A stretch of DNA of 64,000 bases from Komagataeibacter melomenusus (GCF_013155395.1 NZ_JABJWC010000006.1:1-64000); one strand, 5' to 3'. Positions 25,945 through 34,841 are shown, counted from the stretch's first letter. Numbers and translations are program-made. Notes: a model not told the origin generated them from the letters alone.

Positions 25945-26529
25945 ATGAATGCACCCGTAGCCACCCGTTTCACGCCATTATGGCCCCGCCTGCGACAGGC
26001 GACAGCACTTGTGGCAGGTCTGCTCGGCCTCTGCGGCCTTTCGGGGTGTGGTTATACGGATTCACGCGCCGCCCATCGCGCGCAGATGACCATGATCGGC
26101 ATGAACAGCACGGATGTGCAATCCTGCGTGGGTATTCCGGACAAGACCAAGAAAATCAGCGATACGGTGCAGATTTTTGAATATTCCCGCACGCTGAACA
26201 TTCCTTCCACCAATGATTCGACGCTGATCCCGCTCCAGTCGGTCGTCAACCTGACCGAAACGACGCTTGGCGGCGCAGGCAAGACCTGTGTTGCCGATAT
26301 CCGCCTTGAAAACGACCGGGTGACCGAGGTGCATTATAGCGGCGATGATGATGAAATGATCGGGACAGACGGCGTGTGTTCCATCGTGACCCGTGGCTGC
26401 GTGCGCCAGCCGGTCGCATCCATGCGGCATGTAAAGACAGGGGTTTTCAGCCCCGTTTCCGCCTTTCACTCACCCAGGCTCGACACGCAGCCCGCAGCGG
26501 CAACGCCTGCGCCAGCAAACACAAAATAA
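25945..26529 (+). CDS. Hypothetical lipoprotein, BamE/SmpA-like
   Basis: A 194-aa protein from the ATG at 25945. Residues 1-34 form a signal peptide with lipobox LSGC, so lipidation is expected. The following segment (AQMTMIGMNSTDVQSCVGIPDKTKKI) resembles the helical start of SmpA/OmlA-type small outer-membrane lipoproteins, in which a G/M-x-T/S-x-x-x-V-x-x-x-x-G-x-P pattern is conserved. Three further Cys residues in the mature protein could form disulfides. The C-terminal tail is Ala/Pro-rich. I do not assign a specific function; participation in envelope assembly is only a fold-level inference. A dispersed repeat ends the transcript region. Confidence 0.7.
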   Translation: MNAPVATRFTPLWPRLRQATALVAGLLGLCGLSGCGYTDSRAAHRAQMTMIGMNSTDVQSCVGIPDKTKKISDTVQIFEYSRTLNIPSTNDSTLIPLQSVVNLTETTLGGAGKTCVADIRLENDRVTEVHYSGDDDEMIGTDGVCSIVTRGCVRQPVASMRHVKTGVFSPVSAFHSPRLDTQPAAATPAPANTK

Positions 26530-26540
26530 GAGTTTCCGGG

Positions 26541-26612
26541 TGTCGCCTTTTTTCAAAAAGGCGGTGTCTTTACGAAGCTTTTTGAAAAAAGCTTCACCAA
26601 AAACTTTCTATA
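26541..26612. repeat. Dispersed intergenic repeat, copy 7 (long, two hairpins)
   Basis: Hairpin 1 is TCGCCTTTTTTCAAAAAGGCG. Hairpin 2 is GAAGCTTTTTTGAAAAAAGCTTC-like (26574-26595), followed by ACCAAAAACTTTCTATAG. It lies between the convergent lipoprotein and c-di-GMP operon ends, so it may terminate both. Confidence 0.8.
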
Positions 26613-26613
26613 G

Positions 26614-27063
26614 TTAAAGAGTGGCCTTGAGTGGCAGCGCTGCAATATCCGCAGGTGGCCCGGCCAGCATGCAGGCAACGCCGGTCGTGCGGTCAACCAG
26701 CATGCGGATCTCGACCGGTCCTTCCGCCCCGAACAGGTCGGATGTCACTTCATAGACCGGGCGCAGCGGTGCGTCCTGTGCTGCGTCATGGCGCACCACC
26801 TCGGTCATGATGCGGCCAAGGGCACGCTCCAGCCCGTCCATGACACGCGAGGGCGCGAGGCGTGGCCGGTCACTCTCCCCCGTGCAGTGCAGTTCCAGCA
26901 GCCGCGCCCATGAGGCCGTGGGAATGAACAGCGGCATGCGCGTGCCATCATTATGCCGCTCCGCATGCATGATGCGCCGCGTATTGGCCAGTTCGATCAC
27001 ATCCACGCGCGGCAGGTCATCGCCAATGCGCGCGGCCACCGTGCGGGGCGCGCCGTCGCTCAC
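26614..27063 (-). CDS. Hypothetical protein, last gene of c-di-GMP operon (cdg1D-like position)
   Basis: A 149-aa soluble protein with no signal peptide or TM helix. I do not recognise its family. Visible features are an N-terminal Arg-rich segment (RTVAARIGDDLPRVDVIELA), IMHAERHNDGTRMPLFIPTA and a C-terminal beta-rich part (GPVEIRMLVDRTTGVACMLA). Its ATG overlaps the stop of the upstream diguanylate cyclase gene by 4 nt, indicating translational coupling. In K. xylinus the cdg1 operon carries an extra gene (cdg1D) after dgc1; position suggests the same gene here, but this is not proven. Confidence 0.65.
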   Translation of the reverse strand: MSDGAPRTVAARIGDDLPRVDVIELANTRRIMHAERHNDGTRMPLFIPTASWARLLELHCTGESDRPRLAPSRVMDGLERALGRIMTEVVRHDAAQDAPLRPVYEVTSDLFGAEGPVEIRMLVDRTTGVACMLAGPPADIAALPLKATL

Positions 27064-28784
27064 AGCGTAACCCCTTCAAAATGCCTGGGCAGCTTGAGAA
27101 TATCGAGCGAAGACAGCGCCGATGAGACAAAGAAACCCTGGATACGCTCGGGTTTGAGCGCCTTGACGAGTTCAAACTGTTCGCGGTTTTCAACGCCCTC
27201 GACCGTGACTTCCATGTTGAACCCCTGCCCCATGTCAATCAGGCTGGACAGCACCATGCAGGCATCGGGGTTGCCCACGATGTTCGCCACCATACTCTGG
27301 TCGATCTTAACCTGCGAGAACGGCAGTTCGCGCAGGTGGTTCAGCACCGTGATGCCCTTGCCGAAATTGTCGAGCGCGATGCGGAACCCCGCCCGCGCCA
27401 GTTCACGCAGGTTGCGGATGCCCTGCTCCGCGCGGCGGCCATGCAGCATGGCTTCGGTCACTTCCAGCACGAAGCTGTCGGGCGACATGTTGAAGCGCCG
27501 CAGCGATTCTTCAAGCTCGCGCTGGTAGTCATCGCGGATCAGGTCCATGCGCGAGAGGTTGATGGCAAGCTGGCGCGGTGGCTGGCCCTTCTCATTCCAC
27601 ATGCACACATCGCGGCGGAACGCCTCGATCATGCGCGGCCCCATCGCCTGGGCGAGGCCCGCATCGGTAAACACGTCGGAGAAGTCTTCCGCCGCAAGCA
27701 GCCCGCGCTCGGGGTGCTGCCAGCGCAGCAGTGCCTCGATCTGGTCCACCTCCATCGTGTTGCAGTTCACGATCGGCTGGTAATAGACCTCGAACTGGTT
27801 GCGCTCGACCCCGCACCGCGCCTCGCTCAGGATCGAGACACGCGCCTGCGCGCGCTCGCGCAGGTTCTTGGTAAACATCTGCGACTGCTTGCCACCCGCG
27901 CGCTTGGCGGCATACATCGCCATGTCGGCGTTTTTCTGCACGTCTTCCATCGTGTCGGTGCCATCAAGCAGCACCGCACCGATGCTGCCCGCGACACTGA
28001 CGGTCACCGTCTCGATATCGATGGGGCGCTCAAGAATGGCCTGCAGGCGGTCCATGTACCGCTCGAGCGACACATCCTCGAGCGTGCGGTGCAGGATGAC
28101 GGCAAACTCGTCGCCGCCAAGCCGGCTGACCGGGTCATCGGGGTGGGTAAGTTCGATCAGCCGCGAGGCAATGGCGCGCAGCACGATGTCACCCGCATGG
28201 TGGCCGTGCACGTCATTGATCTGCTTGAAGCCATCAAGGTCGAACATGGCAAGTGCCGGATGGGCGGTCATGCCCGGCTCGCGGCAGCGCGCGATCTCAT
28301 CGGCCAGCGCGGTGTTGAAGCCGCCGCGGTTGAGCAGGCCGGTCAGGGTATCGGTCTCGGCCAGTTCACACAGCCGGTCGCGTGTGTTCATCAGTTCGGT
28401 AATCTCGAACCGGCTGGCCACGTAGCCCGTAATCGTGCCCTGCCGGTCGATCTTGGGGATGATGGTGGTCGCCACCCAGTACAGCGACCCGTCCTTGGCG
28501 CGGTTGCAGATATTACCGCGCCACAACTGCCCCGCCTTGATGGTGCGATACAGATCCCGGAAGAAATCGGCATCATGATAGCCGGAATTGACGATCCGGT
28601 GCGTCGACCCCACCAGTTCCTCACGCGAGTACTGGCTTATCTCGCAGAAGCGGTCATTCACATAGGTGATGACCCCCTCGCTATCCGTAATCGCGACAAT
28701 CAGGACATTATCAACCAGATCAGCCCAGAAATCCGCATCCTGATGCGTCAGGGCCCGCAGCCGATCATCGTGTTGCAATGCCAT
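27060..28784 (-). CDS. dgc: PAS-GGDEF-EAL diguanylate cyclase with degenerate EAL domain
   Basis: A 574-aa protein. PAS (about 20-130) contains ITYVNDRFCEISQYSREELV and GSLYWVATTIIP, closely resembling FAD-binding PAS domains of Aer/NifL, as reported for K. xylinus DGC2. GGDEF (about 140-300) keeps the active-site RLGGDEFAV. EAL (about 315-570) has EALLRW, NLS and EVTE, but the metal-binding DDFGTG is DNFGKG, so phosphodiesterase activity is doubtful. It lies 111 nt downstream of the PDE gene and overlaps the 149-aa gene. Likely produces c-di-GMP, the activator of cellulose synthase, under redox control. Confidence 0.9.
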   Translation of the reverse strand: MALQHDDRLRALTHQDADFWADLVDNVLIVAITDSEGVITYVNDRFCEISQYSREELVGSTHRIVNSGYHDADFFRDLYRTIKAGQLWRGNICNRAKDGSLYWVATTIIPKIDRQGTITGYVASRFEITELMNTRDRLCELAETDTLTGLLNRGGFNTALADEIARCREPGMTAHPALAMFDLDGFKQINDVHGHHAGDIVLRAIASRLIELTHPDDPVSRLGGDEFAVILHRTLEDVSLERYMDRLQAILERPIDIETVTVSVAGSIGAVLLDGTDTMEDVQKNADMAMYAAKRAGGKQSQMFTKNLRERAQARVSILSEARCGVERNQFEVYYQPIVNCNTMEVDQIEALLRWQHPERGLLAAEDFSDVFTDAGLAQAMGPRMIEAFRRDVCMWNEKGQPPRQLAINLSRMDLIRDDYQRELEESLRRFNMSPDSFVLEVTEAMLHGRRAEQGIRNLRELARAGFRIALDNFGKGITVLNHLRELPFSQVKIDQSMVANIVGNPDACMVLSSLIDMGQGFNMEVTVEGVENREQFELVKALKPERIQGFFVSSALSSLDILKLPRHFEGVTL

Positions 28785-28895
28785 GTTCCCGCCTGGAATC
28801 CGTAATGAAAAACAAACTGTTATGCTTCATGAACTCAAACCGCCCCCCGTGCATGCCACTGGCAACGCCAGCCTTGCGGGGTGCCGCATGCCGCT

Positions 28896-31154
28896 CTACG
28901 CCGTGGTTGGAATAAGGAACGAGCCACGCGCCTGCCGCTCACGGAACCATTTTTCCAGTTCTGCTGGGGGCAGTGGCCTGGAGAAAAGATAGCCCTGCAT
29001 CACGTCGCAATGCAATTCTTCCAGCAGGCGCCACTGCTGCTCGGTCTCCACGCCTTCGGTCACCACCGTCATGCCCAGCCGCGAGCCGATGCCGATCACC
29101 GCCATGGTCACGGCCTGGGCATTGGTATCATGCTCGAAATCATTGATGAAACTGCGATCGATCTTGATCTCGGTCAGCGGCAGGCGTGTAAGCCGCGAGA
29201 GCGAGGAATAGCCGGTGCCAAAATCATCCATTGACAGCCCGACATCAAGCCTGCGGATGGCATGCAGCACCTCCTCGGTCTCGCTGCTGCTGTCCATCAT
29301 CACGCTCTCGGTTATTTCCACCGTCAGGCGGTCCGGCGTCAGGCCATGGTGCTTGAGCAGGTTGGCGATGTGCTCGGGCAGCCCGCGATTGCGGAAATGC
29401 ACGGCCGAGAGGTTCACCGCCACGGTGGGCACCCGCACGCCGTCGCGGTCCCACTTCACCATCTGGCTGCATGCTTCCTCAAGCGACCAGCGGCCGATGG
29501 CCTCGATCTGGCCGGTCTCCTCCGCCACCGCGATGAAGCGGGAGGGATAGATGTTGCCCAAGGTGGGGTGGTGCCAGCGCGAGAGCGCCTCCACGCCATA
29601 AAGCCCGCCGGTCATGGTCTCGACCTGCGGCTGGTAGTTCAGGTTGAGCATGCCCTTGGAGAGCGAATCGCGCAACGCCGAGCCCAGCACCAGCCGGTCC
29701 TGCGCCACCTGGTTCTTCTCCTGGCCCGCAAAGCGGAACAGGCCGCGCCCGTCCTCCTTGGCCTGGCGGGTGGCGGCATCGGCATGGCTGAGCAGGGATT
29801 CGCTGTCCGGCCCGTTGGCGGGGAAGGTGCTGATGCCAACGCAGCACGAGATGCTGAGCGTGTTCTCGCCCACCTGCAGCGGCTTGGCGATGGCGTTGAT
29901 CAGGTTCTCGGCAAACTTCTCGGCACGCTCATGCGAGCATTCGGGCACGACGATGATGAACTCGTCACCGCCGGAGCGGCTGACGATATATTCATCCTTG
30001 ACCAGATGCCGGATGCGGCGGCCGATCTCGATGAGGAAGCGATCCGCATTCACATGGCCAAGCGCGTCGTTGATATCGCGGAATCGGTCGATATCAACCA
30101 TGAACAGCGAGAACTGGCTGTCACCGCCGCGCATGATCAGGCGCTCGATGATATTGTGCAGCGAGGTGCGGTTGAGCAGCCCGGTCAGGCTGTCGAAGTT
30201 GGAAAGCTGGGCAATATGCTGGCGCGTCTCGCCCTGCTCGATGGCCAGCGCACAGAACGGCATGCTGGTCGAGACCACGCGCTGCGCCCAGGCCAGATCG
30301 GCATCATTGCCGCGCAGGTAAAGCGCGAACACGCCCATGACCTGCCCCGTGCGCGAGATGATGGTGGACGAACAGCACCGCTCCAGCCCCAGCGAGCGGG
30401 CCAGCGAGGCATAGCCATCCCACACCACGGTGTTGCTGGCGGCGGGGTTGGCGCGCAGCGTTTCAAGCTGCTCGGGGGTGAGTTCCATGCTGTCGAGCGC
30501 GGCCCGGTACCGCTTGGGCATGGAGGGCGAGGCGCTGACCGAAAGCTTGCGCGAGCGGTCGATCAGCATCAGCGCGCCAACCGCGCCGGGCACGAAACTG
30601 TCGACCCGACGGCACAGGAGGTCGCCCACTTCCTGTATGCTCATGTCGGATGCAAGGGCCTGGAGCACGTCATTCTGCAGCACCAGGATCTTGCGCTGGC
30701 GGCTGGGCTCGGTCACGTCCTTCATCACGGCGATGTAGTAGATCTTGCCGCAATCACTCACCTGCACGCGCGAGATGGACAGTTCGCCGCACACATACTC
30801 ACCATTGGCGCGACGGAACTCGACCTCACGCGAGGTGCCGACAATCCGGCCGATTCCGGTCTCGCGGTTGCGGTTGATGTAGTCGTCATGACGGTCGCGC
30901 TCGGGTTCGGGCACGAGGCAGCTGACATTGCGGCCCATGACCTCTTCACGCGTCCGGCCCCATATCTTCTCGGCCGCTGCATTGAAGAAGATGATGAGGT
31001 TATGCTCATCAATCACGACCATGGGATCAATGGCCTGCTCCATCGCAGAAAGCAGGACATCGGCGCTAATCTTCGGCTGATCCACCGTAAACTCCAGAAC
31101 ATCGGCACGACCAACCGCGCCATGTGAGATCATTTTCCTGACCTGGGCAGGCAT
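28896..31154 (-). CDS. pdeA: Heme-PAS GAF-GGDEF-EAL oxygen-sensing c-di-GMP phosphodiesterase (PDEA1-like)
   Basis: About 752 aa from the ATG at 31154 (an ATG at 31133 is also plausible; the frame is open to 31217). The PAS domain (IDPMVVIDEHNLIIFFNAAA) aligns with the E. coli DosP heme PAS. The proximal-ligand His is in RDRHDDYINRNRETG and the DosP distal Met is replaced (GTSREVEF), as in O2-binding PDEA1. A GAF domain, GGDEF (SGGDEFIIV, intact) and EAL follow (GVEALSRW, EITES, MDDFGTGYSS, EIKIDRSF, TEGVET all intact). It precedes the cyclase gene in the same order as pdeA-dgc in K. xylinus cdg operons. It probably hydrolyses c-di-GMP in response to O2, tuning cellulose synthesis. Confidence 0.9.
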   Translation of the reverse strand: MPAQVRKMISHGAVGRADVLEFTVDQPKISADVLLSAMEQAIDPMVVIDEHNLIIFFNAAAEKIWGRTREEVMGRNVSCLVPEPERDRHDDYINRNRETGIGRIVGTSREVEFRRANGEYVCGELSISRVQVSDCGKIYYIAVMKDVTEPSRQRKILVLQNDVLQALASDMSIQEVGDLLCRRVDSFVPGAVGALMLIDRSRKLSVSASPSMPKRYRAALDSMELTPEQLETLRANPAASNTVVWDGYASLARSLGLERCCSSTIISRTGQVMGVFALYLRGNDADLAWAQRVVSTSMPFCALAIEQGETRQHIAQLSNFDSLTGLLNRTSLHNIIERLIMRGGDSQFSLFMVDIDRFRDINDALGHVNADRFLIEIGRRIRHLVKDEYIVSRSGGDEFIIVVPECSHERAEKFAENLINAIAKPLQVGENTLSISCCVGISTFPANGPDSESLLSHADAATRQAKEDGRGLFRFAGQEKNQVAQDRLVLGSALRDSLSKGMLNLNYQPQVETMTGGLYGVEALSRWHHPTLGNIYPSRFIAVAEETGQIEAIGRWSLEEACSQMVKWDRDGVRVPTVAVNLSAVHFRNRGLPEHIANLLKHHGLTPDRLTVEITESVMMDSSSETEEVLHAIRRLDVGLSMDDFGTGYSSLSRLTRLPLTEIKIDRSFINDFEHDTNAQAVTMAVIGIGSRLGMTVVTEGVETEQQWRLLEELHCDVMQGYLFSRPLPPAELEKWFRERQARGSFLIPTTA

Positions 31155-31228
31155 CCGCCCGGCGCCATCACGCAGCCAGATTCGATCATGGCCATGCGAC
31201 AGCAGGCACCGGGCCACTCGGCGTGGAG

Positions 31229-31234
31229 ATCATA
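31229..31234 (-). promoter_or_regulatory. -10 box candidate of the c-di-GMP operon
   Basis: TATGAT on the minus strand at 31234-31229, preceded by an AT-rich stretch (TAAATAATAG). No good -35 is visible. If used, transcription would start near 31222, so translation would begin at 31154 or 31133 rather than 31217. Confidence 0.35.
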
Positions 31235-31297
31235 CTATTATTTATGGCCATGCGGAAACATGACATGCCTCAATCTTGACACAAAGCCGCCAGCGCT

Positions 31298-32431
31298 TCA
31301 GCCGCCGTGGCGTTCAAGATCCTGCGGCAGCATGCCCGCAAGCGGGCGGCAGGCATAGGCGCTGTCCTGCTCGGGCCGGGGCTGGTTCTGGCGCAGTTCG
31401 GCGGCACCCGCGGCCACCGCCCGCCATGCCGCCTGCGCCAGCGCCTTGCGGCTGGGAAAGTCGTCGGGGTCAAGTGCCGGGTGCAGCAGCACGGTCGCGC
31501 GCATGGAGCGCCATTTGAGCAGCTGCCACACATGCGGGCCGAGTTCCATGTCGCCATACCACGCAAAGACCGGGCGGCGGGCGTGGTTGACCGGCAGGCC
31601 CTCGAGTTCGTCATACACCACCGAGACCGGCTGGATGAGCGGCGTCATGCCGGGGCGCGCGGCAATGGCGGCGGCCTCGCTGTCAGGCTCGACCGGCCCC
31701 TTGCCCCTGGGCAGGCGCGGCGGCTTGGCAATGGCAAAAAAGGCCGAAAGGAAGGGCAGCACCCGCGAGCCATCCGATGACGTACCTTCGGGGAACAGGA
31801 TCAGGTTGTCGCCTTCCACCATCAGGCGGTGCAGCATCTCGTCGCGCTCGCGCCCCGTGGTGCTGCGCTGGCGGCTGACGAATATGGTGCGGCCAATGCG
31901 CGAGACCAGCCCCATGATGGGCCAGCCCTCGATATCGCCCTTGGCCACGAAATTCGATGGCAGCACCGTGCCGAGCACCGGCACGTCAAGCCATGTGGAA
32001 TGGTTGGAAACGTAAATGACAGGCCGCTCGCCATTCTGGCGCGCCTTGCGCCCGCCCACGCCACCGGCCCTGCGCCCCACCACGCGGATGCGCAGCGACA
32101 GAAGCAGGCACAGCCCGCCCCAGACCATGCGCGTCCAGCGGATCTTGGCGGTGCCGGGCACGAGCAGCAGCACCGCCTCGAACCCGACCGAGAGCGGCAC
32201 CCACACCGTAATGGCCGCAAGCCGCCCCACGCCGCGCGCGGTCCGGGCATAGTCACGCAGGCGGCCTGAGGGCATGACCGTGGTGGTGGCGATGGCATGC
32301 GCCGCCGCCGAGCCCGGGCGGGGCGCGATCACCTGCCGCGAGGCCCGCAGGGCGGATCGGGATATGGCGGGTGACGGGGAGCGGCGCCGGGTCAGGCGGC
32401 GGATGAAATCGGCGATCATGCGGCTATCCAT
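31298..32431 (-). CDS. 1-acyl-sn-glycerol-3-phosphate acyltransferase (PlsC-like)
   Basis: A 377-aa protein. Basic N-terminus (RRLTRRRSPSP), hydrophobic segments at about 60-100, then the acyltransferase core: motif I NHSTWLDVPVLG (H-x4-D), motif II around FVAKGDIEGWPIMG and motif III LFPEGTSSDGSRVLPF. These indicate acyl transfer to lysophosphatidic acid or a related lyso-lipid at the inner membrane. It is longer than minimal PlsC (about 240 aa) at both ends, resembling HlyD-like long PlsC of alphaproteobacteria. It sits upstream of the PDE gene on the same strand, but a 143-nt gap with its own -10 box suggests separate transcription. Confidence 0.88.
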   Translation of the reverse strand: MDSRMIADFIRRLTRRRSPSPAISRSALRASRQVIAPRPGSAAAHAIATTTVMPSGRLRDYARTARGVGRLAAITVWVPLSVGFEAVLLLVPGTAKIRWTRMVWGGLCLLLSLRIRVVGRRAGGVGGRKARQNGERPVIYVSNHSTWLDVPVLGTVLPSNFVAKGDIEGWPIMGLVSRIGRTIFVSRQRSTTGRERDEMLHRLMVEGDNLILFPEGTSSDGSRVLPFLSAFFAIAKPPRLPRGKGPVEPDSEAAAIAARPGMTPLIQPVSVVYDELEGLPVNHARRPVFAWYGDMELGPHVWQLLKWRSMRATVLLHPALDPDDFPSRKALAQAAWRAVAAGAAELRQNQPRPEQDSAYACRPLAGMLPQDLERHGG

Positions 32432-32625
32432 AGCCCGCCATCATGGCGCGCGACAATATGGGGCAGACGGGCGGGCAGCCCGGCGTGTCCTGCACGCCAC
32501 GCCTGTCATGACACGCCCCCCCGCCCGTTGGGCGTGCGGAACAACCGCGCGAAACGCCACCTGTACACTGGACCTTCCTCCCCGACCCGTTCATGCTGGG
32601 GGTTGATCCTGGAGGAGAATTGTCC

Positions 32626-33828
32626 ATGCCCGCATGCAGCCGTCGCAGCGCCCTTGCTGCCGCGACCGCCTTCTCGCTCCTTGCCGTCATGGCCCCCGCG
32701 CCGCTGCGGGCGGCTGACGAGGTCCTGAACGTGCTGACATGGTGCGACCATGAGGATCCCGAACTGCTCGGCCCCTTCGAGCAGGCCAACAGGGTACACA
32801 TCCACTTCAAGGACATCGACGGCACCGAGGCTGCCCGCGCCATCCTGCGCCAGGCAAAGGCGGGCGACTGGGATGTGGTGATCATGGAGGAGACAGCCGC
32901 CCCGCAGCTTGCCGCAGCAGGGCTGCTCGCACCGCTCGACCCGGCGGATTTCCCCAACACCGACATTCCCCCCGCCATCGCCAGCCCTGCAGGCGGGTCG
33001 TATCAGGGGCAACTTTATTCCGTGCCGGAAAAATACGGCTTTCATGCCGTAGCCTTCAACCAGGCCCGCGTATCGGCCGCCGACATGGACGACATCAACG
33101 CCCCCTGGCAGCCCCGCTATAACGGGCGCATCGCCATCTATGACAGCTACCTGCCCATCCTGTCCTATGTCGCACTCGCACTCGGGCTCGACCCCGCCCA
33201 TCTGACCACCGCCGACCTGCCCGCCCTGCACGACAGGCTCGCGGCCCTGCGCGCCAATGCCAGCCTGGTGGGCGATATCGCCACCGTGCAGCAGGCCCTG
33301 GCCGACGGGCAGGTGGATATCGTGGTGGGGGGTGGCGGCTGGACCACGGCAGGCGTGGATGAAGGCGGCACCGTGACAACGGCCGATACCCACGCCCCCC
33401 AGCCCAGGGCGGACCTGACCTTTACCCTGCCCCGGCAGGGCGGCATCCGCTGGCAGCATGGCATCTCGATTGTCGAGTCCTCGCAGCGTAAGGCGCTGGC
33501 GCTGGCATTTGCCAGATACCTGCGCACGCCCGAGGCCCAGGCGCGGCTGGCCACATCATCATGCTACTGGGGCATGCCCGCCAACACGCGCGCCCCGCTT
33601 GACGACACCACCCGCACCGCCCTGCACTGGGCGCAGCAGCCCGCCTATATCGCGGCAAGCCACCCCTACCCCGTCGTGGATGACGCGATGGATGCGAAGC
33701 TGCGCGCGCTGTGGGCGGATGTGATGAAGGATGCCCCGGCGGCCACTCCGCCTACGCCCCCCACCATGGCCGCACCGCAGCCCGCGGGCGATGCGACCGG
33801 CGCGGCCGGGCCGTCGGCTCAGCCGTAA
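32626..33828 (+). CDS. Extracellular solute-binding protein, PotD/spermidine-putrescine type
   Basis: A 400-aa protein from the ATG at 32626 (GGAGGAG 7 nt upstream). The N-terminal SRRSALAAATAFSLLAVMAP is a signal peptide with twin arginines, Sec or Tat. The mature protein starts LNVLTWCDHEDPELLGPFEQ, typical of type-2 periplasmic binding proteins of the PotD/polyamine class. LYSVPEKYGFHAVAFNQARV and the hinge segments are conserved. The C-terminal 25 residues are a Pro/Ala tail. No permease or ATPase gene is adjacent, so it is an orphan binding protein; ligand uncertain. Its stop overlaps the convergent cbtA by 10 nt. Confidence 0.82.
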   Translation: MPACSRRSALAAATAFSLLAVMAPAPLRAADEVLNVLTWCDHEDPELLGPFEQANRVHIHFKDIDGTEAARAILRQAKAGDWDVVIMEETAAPQLAAAGLLAPLDPADFPNTDIPPAIASPAGGSYQGQLYSVPEKYGFHAVAFNQARVSAADMDDINAPWQPRYNGRIAIYDSYLPILSYVALALGLDPAHLTTADLPALHDRLAALRANASLVGDIATVQQALADGQVDIVVGGGGWTTAGVDEGGTVTTADTHAPQPRADLTFTLPRQGGIRWQHGISIVESSQRKALALAFARYLRTPEAQARLATSSCYWGMPANTRAPLDDTTRTALHWAQQPAYIAASHPYPVVDDAMDAKLRALWADVMKDAPAATPPTPPTMAAPQPAGDATGAAGPSAQP

Positions 33829-34550
33829 TGCCGTAGGGTGGCGGGGCGGCCCAGCACGCGCTCGGCCAGCAGGCCGAAGCCAAAGCCCATGCTGCCCCAC
33901 AGCACCAGTTGCATGCCCAAGGCCGCCTCACGGAAGTGCCACAGCACCTGTGCGGGGAAATTGTCCGGCACTTCATTGACGGCAGGCAGCGCCCATTGCA
34001 GCAGGCCGGCCAGCACCGCAAACGCCACCACGCCGCACAGGCTGGCGTTCCAGTTGCCCAGCCGTGCCGCAAGCCGCCGCCCGGCCAGCACCGCCATGAT
34101 CAGGGCGCACAGGGAAAAGACCACCATCTCGAAATACGCCATCGTGCGCAGGCCAATCGTTTCGTGATTGCCGACGCCGGGCGGGTTGGCGGGGTATTTG
34201 AGGTCAGGCACCAGCACCACGGCCAGAAAGCCCCCCGCCGCGAGCAGCATGGCCAGCATACGCGGCGAAAAACGGCCAATGCGGCCATAGGCGGCGGCAA
34301 AGACCAGCGCGAACACCCCGCCATAGGCCGCACCATACATGACAGCCGCCGTCAGCAGCCCCGCCGTGGCCTGCACCGCGCGGCTGACGAGTTCGACCTC
34401 GGGCGGTTCACCCGCAGCCGCATCCATCGCGGCTTCATAGCCAATGGCCAGATTGACCTGGGGCTCGCCAAAGACACGGGCAAAGACAAAGGCAAGGCAG
34501 GCGGCCACGATACCGGCCAGCATGCCGCGCAGCAGCAGGCGACCGGCCAT
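33819..34550 (-). CDS. cbtA: CbtA-family cobalt transporter subunit
   Basis: A 243-aa membrane protein with about six TM helices. The start MAGRLLLRGMLAGIVAACLA, followed by FARVFGEPQVNLAIGYEAAM, is the CbtA signature, and HETIGLRTMAYFEMVVFSLC is also typical. CbtA is predicted to move Co2+ for cobalamin synthesis. The usual small CbtB partner (about 60 aa, with a His-rich C-terminus) is not found upstream. The ATG overlaps the stop of a 13-codon leader ORF (TGATG), and a cobalamin riboswitch precedes both, which independently supports the cobalt role. Confidence 0.88.
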   Translation of the reverse strand: MAGRLLLRGMLAGIVAACLAFVFARVFGEPQVNLAIGYEAAMDAAAGEPPEVELVSRAVQATAGLLTAAVMYGAAYGGVFALVFAAAYGRIGRFSPRMLAMLLAAGGFLAVVLVPDLKYPANPPGVGNHETIGLRTMAYFEMVVFSLCALIMAVLAGRRLAARLGNWNASLCGVVAFAVLAGLLQWALPAVNEVPDNFPAQVLWHFREAALGMQLVLWGSMGFGFGLLAERVLGRPATLRHYG

Positions 34551-34591
34551 CAGGCCACGCCCTGGCGCAAAGGAGAGGAAAGAAAGATCAT
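34550..34591 (-). CDS. Short leader ORF coupled to cbtA (13 codons)
   Basis: MIFLSSPLRQGVA, with CAGGAG about 10 nt upstream of its ATG, ends in TGA that overlaps the cbtA ATG by one nucleotide. The good SD belongs to this ORF and cbtA itself has none, so ribosomes probably reach cbtA by reinitiation. It may alternatively be the relic of a longer gene. Coding status is uncertain. Confidence 0.4.
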   Translation of the reverse strand: MIFLSSPLRQGVA

Positions 34592-34599
34592 GATGGGTG

Positions 34600-34745
34600 T
34601 GCTCCTGTCGGGAAAGCGCGTCCCGTAACGGAAATGGCAGGCAGGCGCTGTCGGGGAGGTCTGACTTCCGCATGGTCCATGCGGTGCACAGTGGCGCGAC
34701 CGTGCCGGAATCCCACCGGCTTCCCCCCGCAGCAGGGTGAGTGGC
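34600..34745 (-). promoter_or_regulatory. Cobalamin (B12) riboswitch
   Basis: Read on the minus strand, the core has the cobalamin riboswitch order: GGGGGGAAGCCGGTGGGATT, CCGGCACGGTCGCGCCACTG (the conserved GCCACTG with ACGGTC upstream) and then GGAAGTCAGACCTCC near 34668. The element ends just before the SD of the cbtA leader ORF, so it probably blocks ribosome access when B12 is bound. Boundaries are approximate. Confidence 0.88.
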
Positions 34746-34778
34746 CACTCAATAACGCGCGGGCATGCCAAGTCAATG

Positions 34779-34841
34779 TCATGGCTGCGCCCCGCAGGGT
34801 CATGGCTGCACCCCGCAGGGTCATGGCCGCGCCCCGCAGGC
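34779..34841. repeat. Three tandem 21-bp repeats
   Basis: Units at 34779-34799, 34800-34820 and 34821-34841, of form TCATGGCTGCGCCCCGCAGG plus one base. Copies differ at one to three positions. They lie between the peroxiredoxin stop and the cobalamin riboswitch. A minus-strand ORF reads them as repeated MTLRGAA, but no SD supports it. Confidence 0.85.

Noticed and set aside
34588-34824. Minus-strand frame with repeated MTLRGAA
   Set aside because: Arises from 21-bp tandem repeats and then runs through the cobalamin riboswitch; no Shine-Dalgarno at its start.
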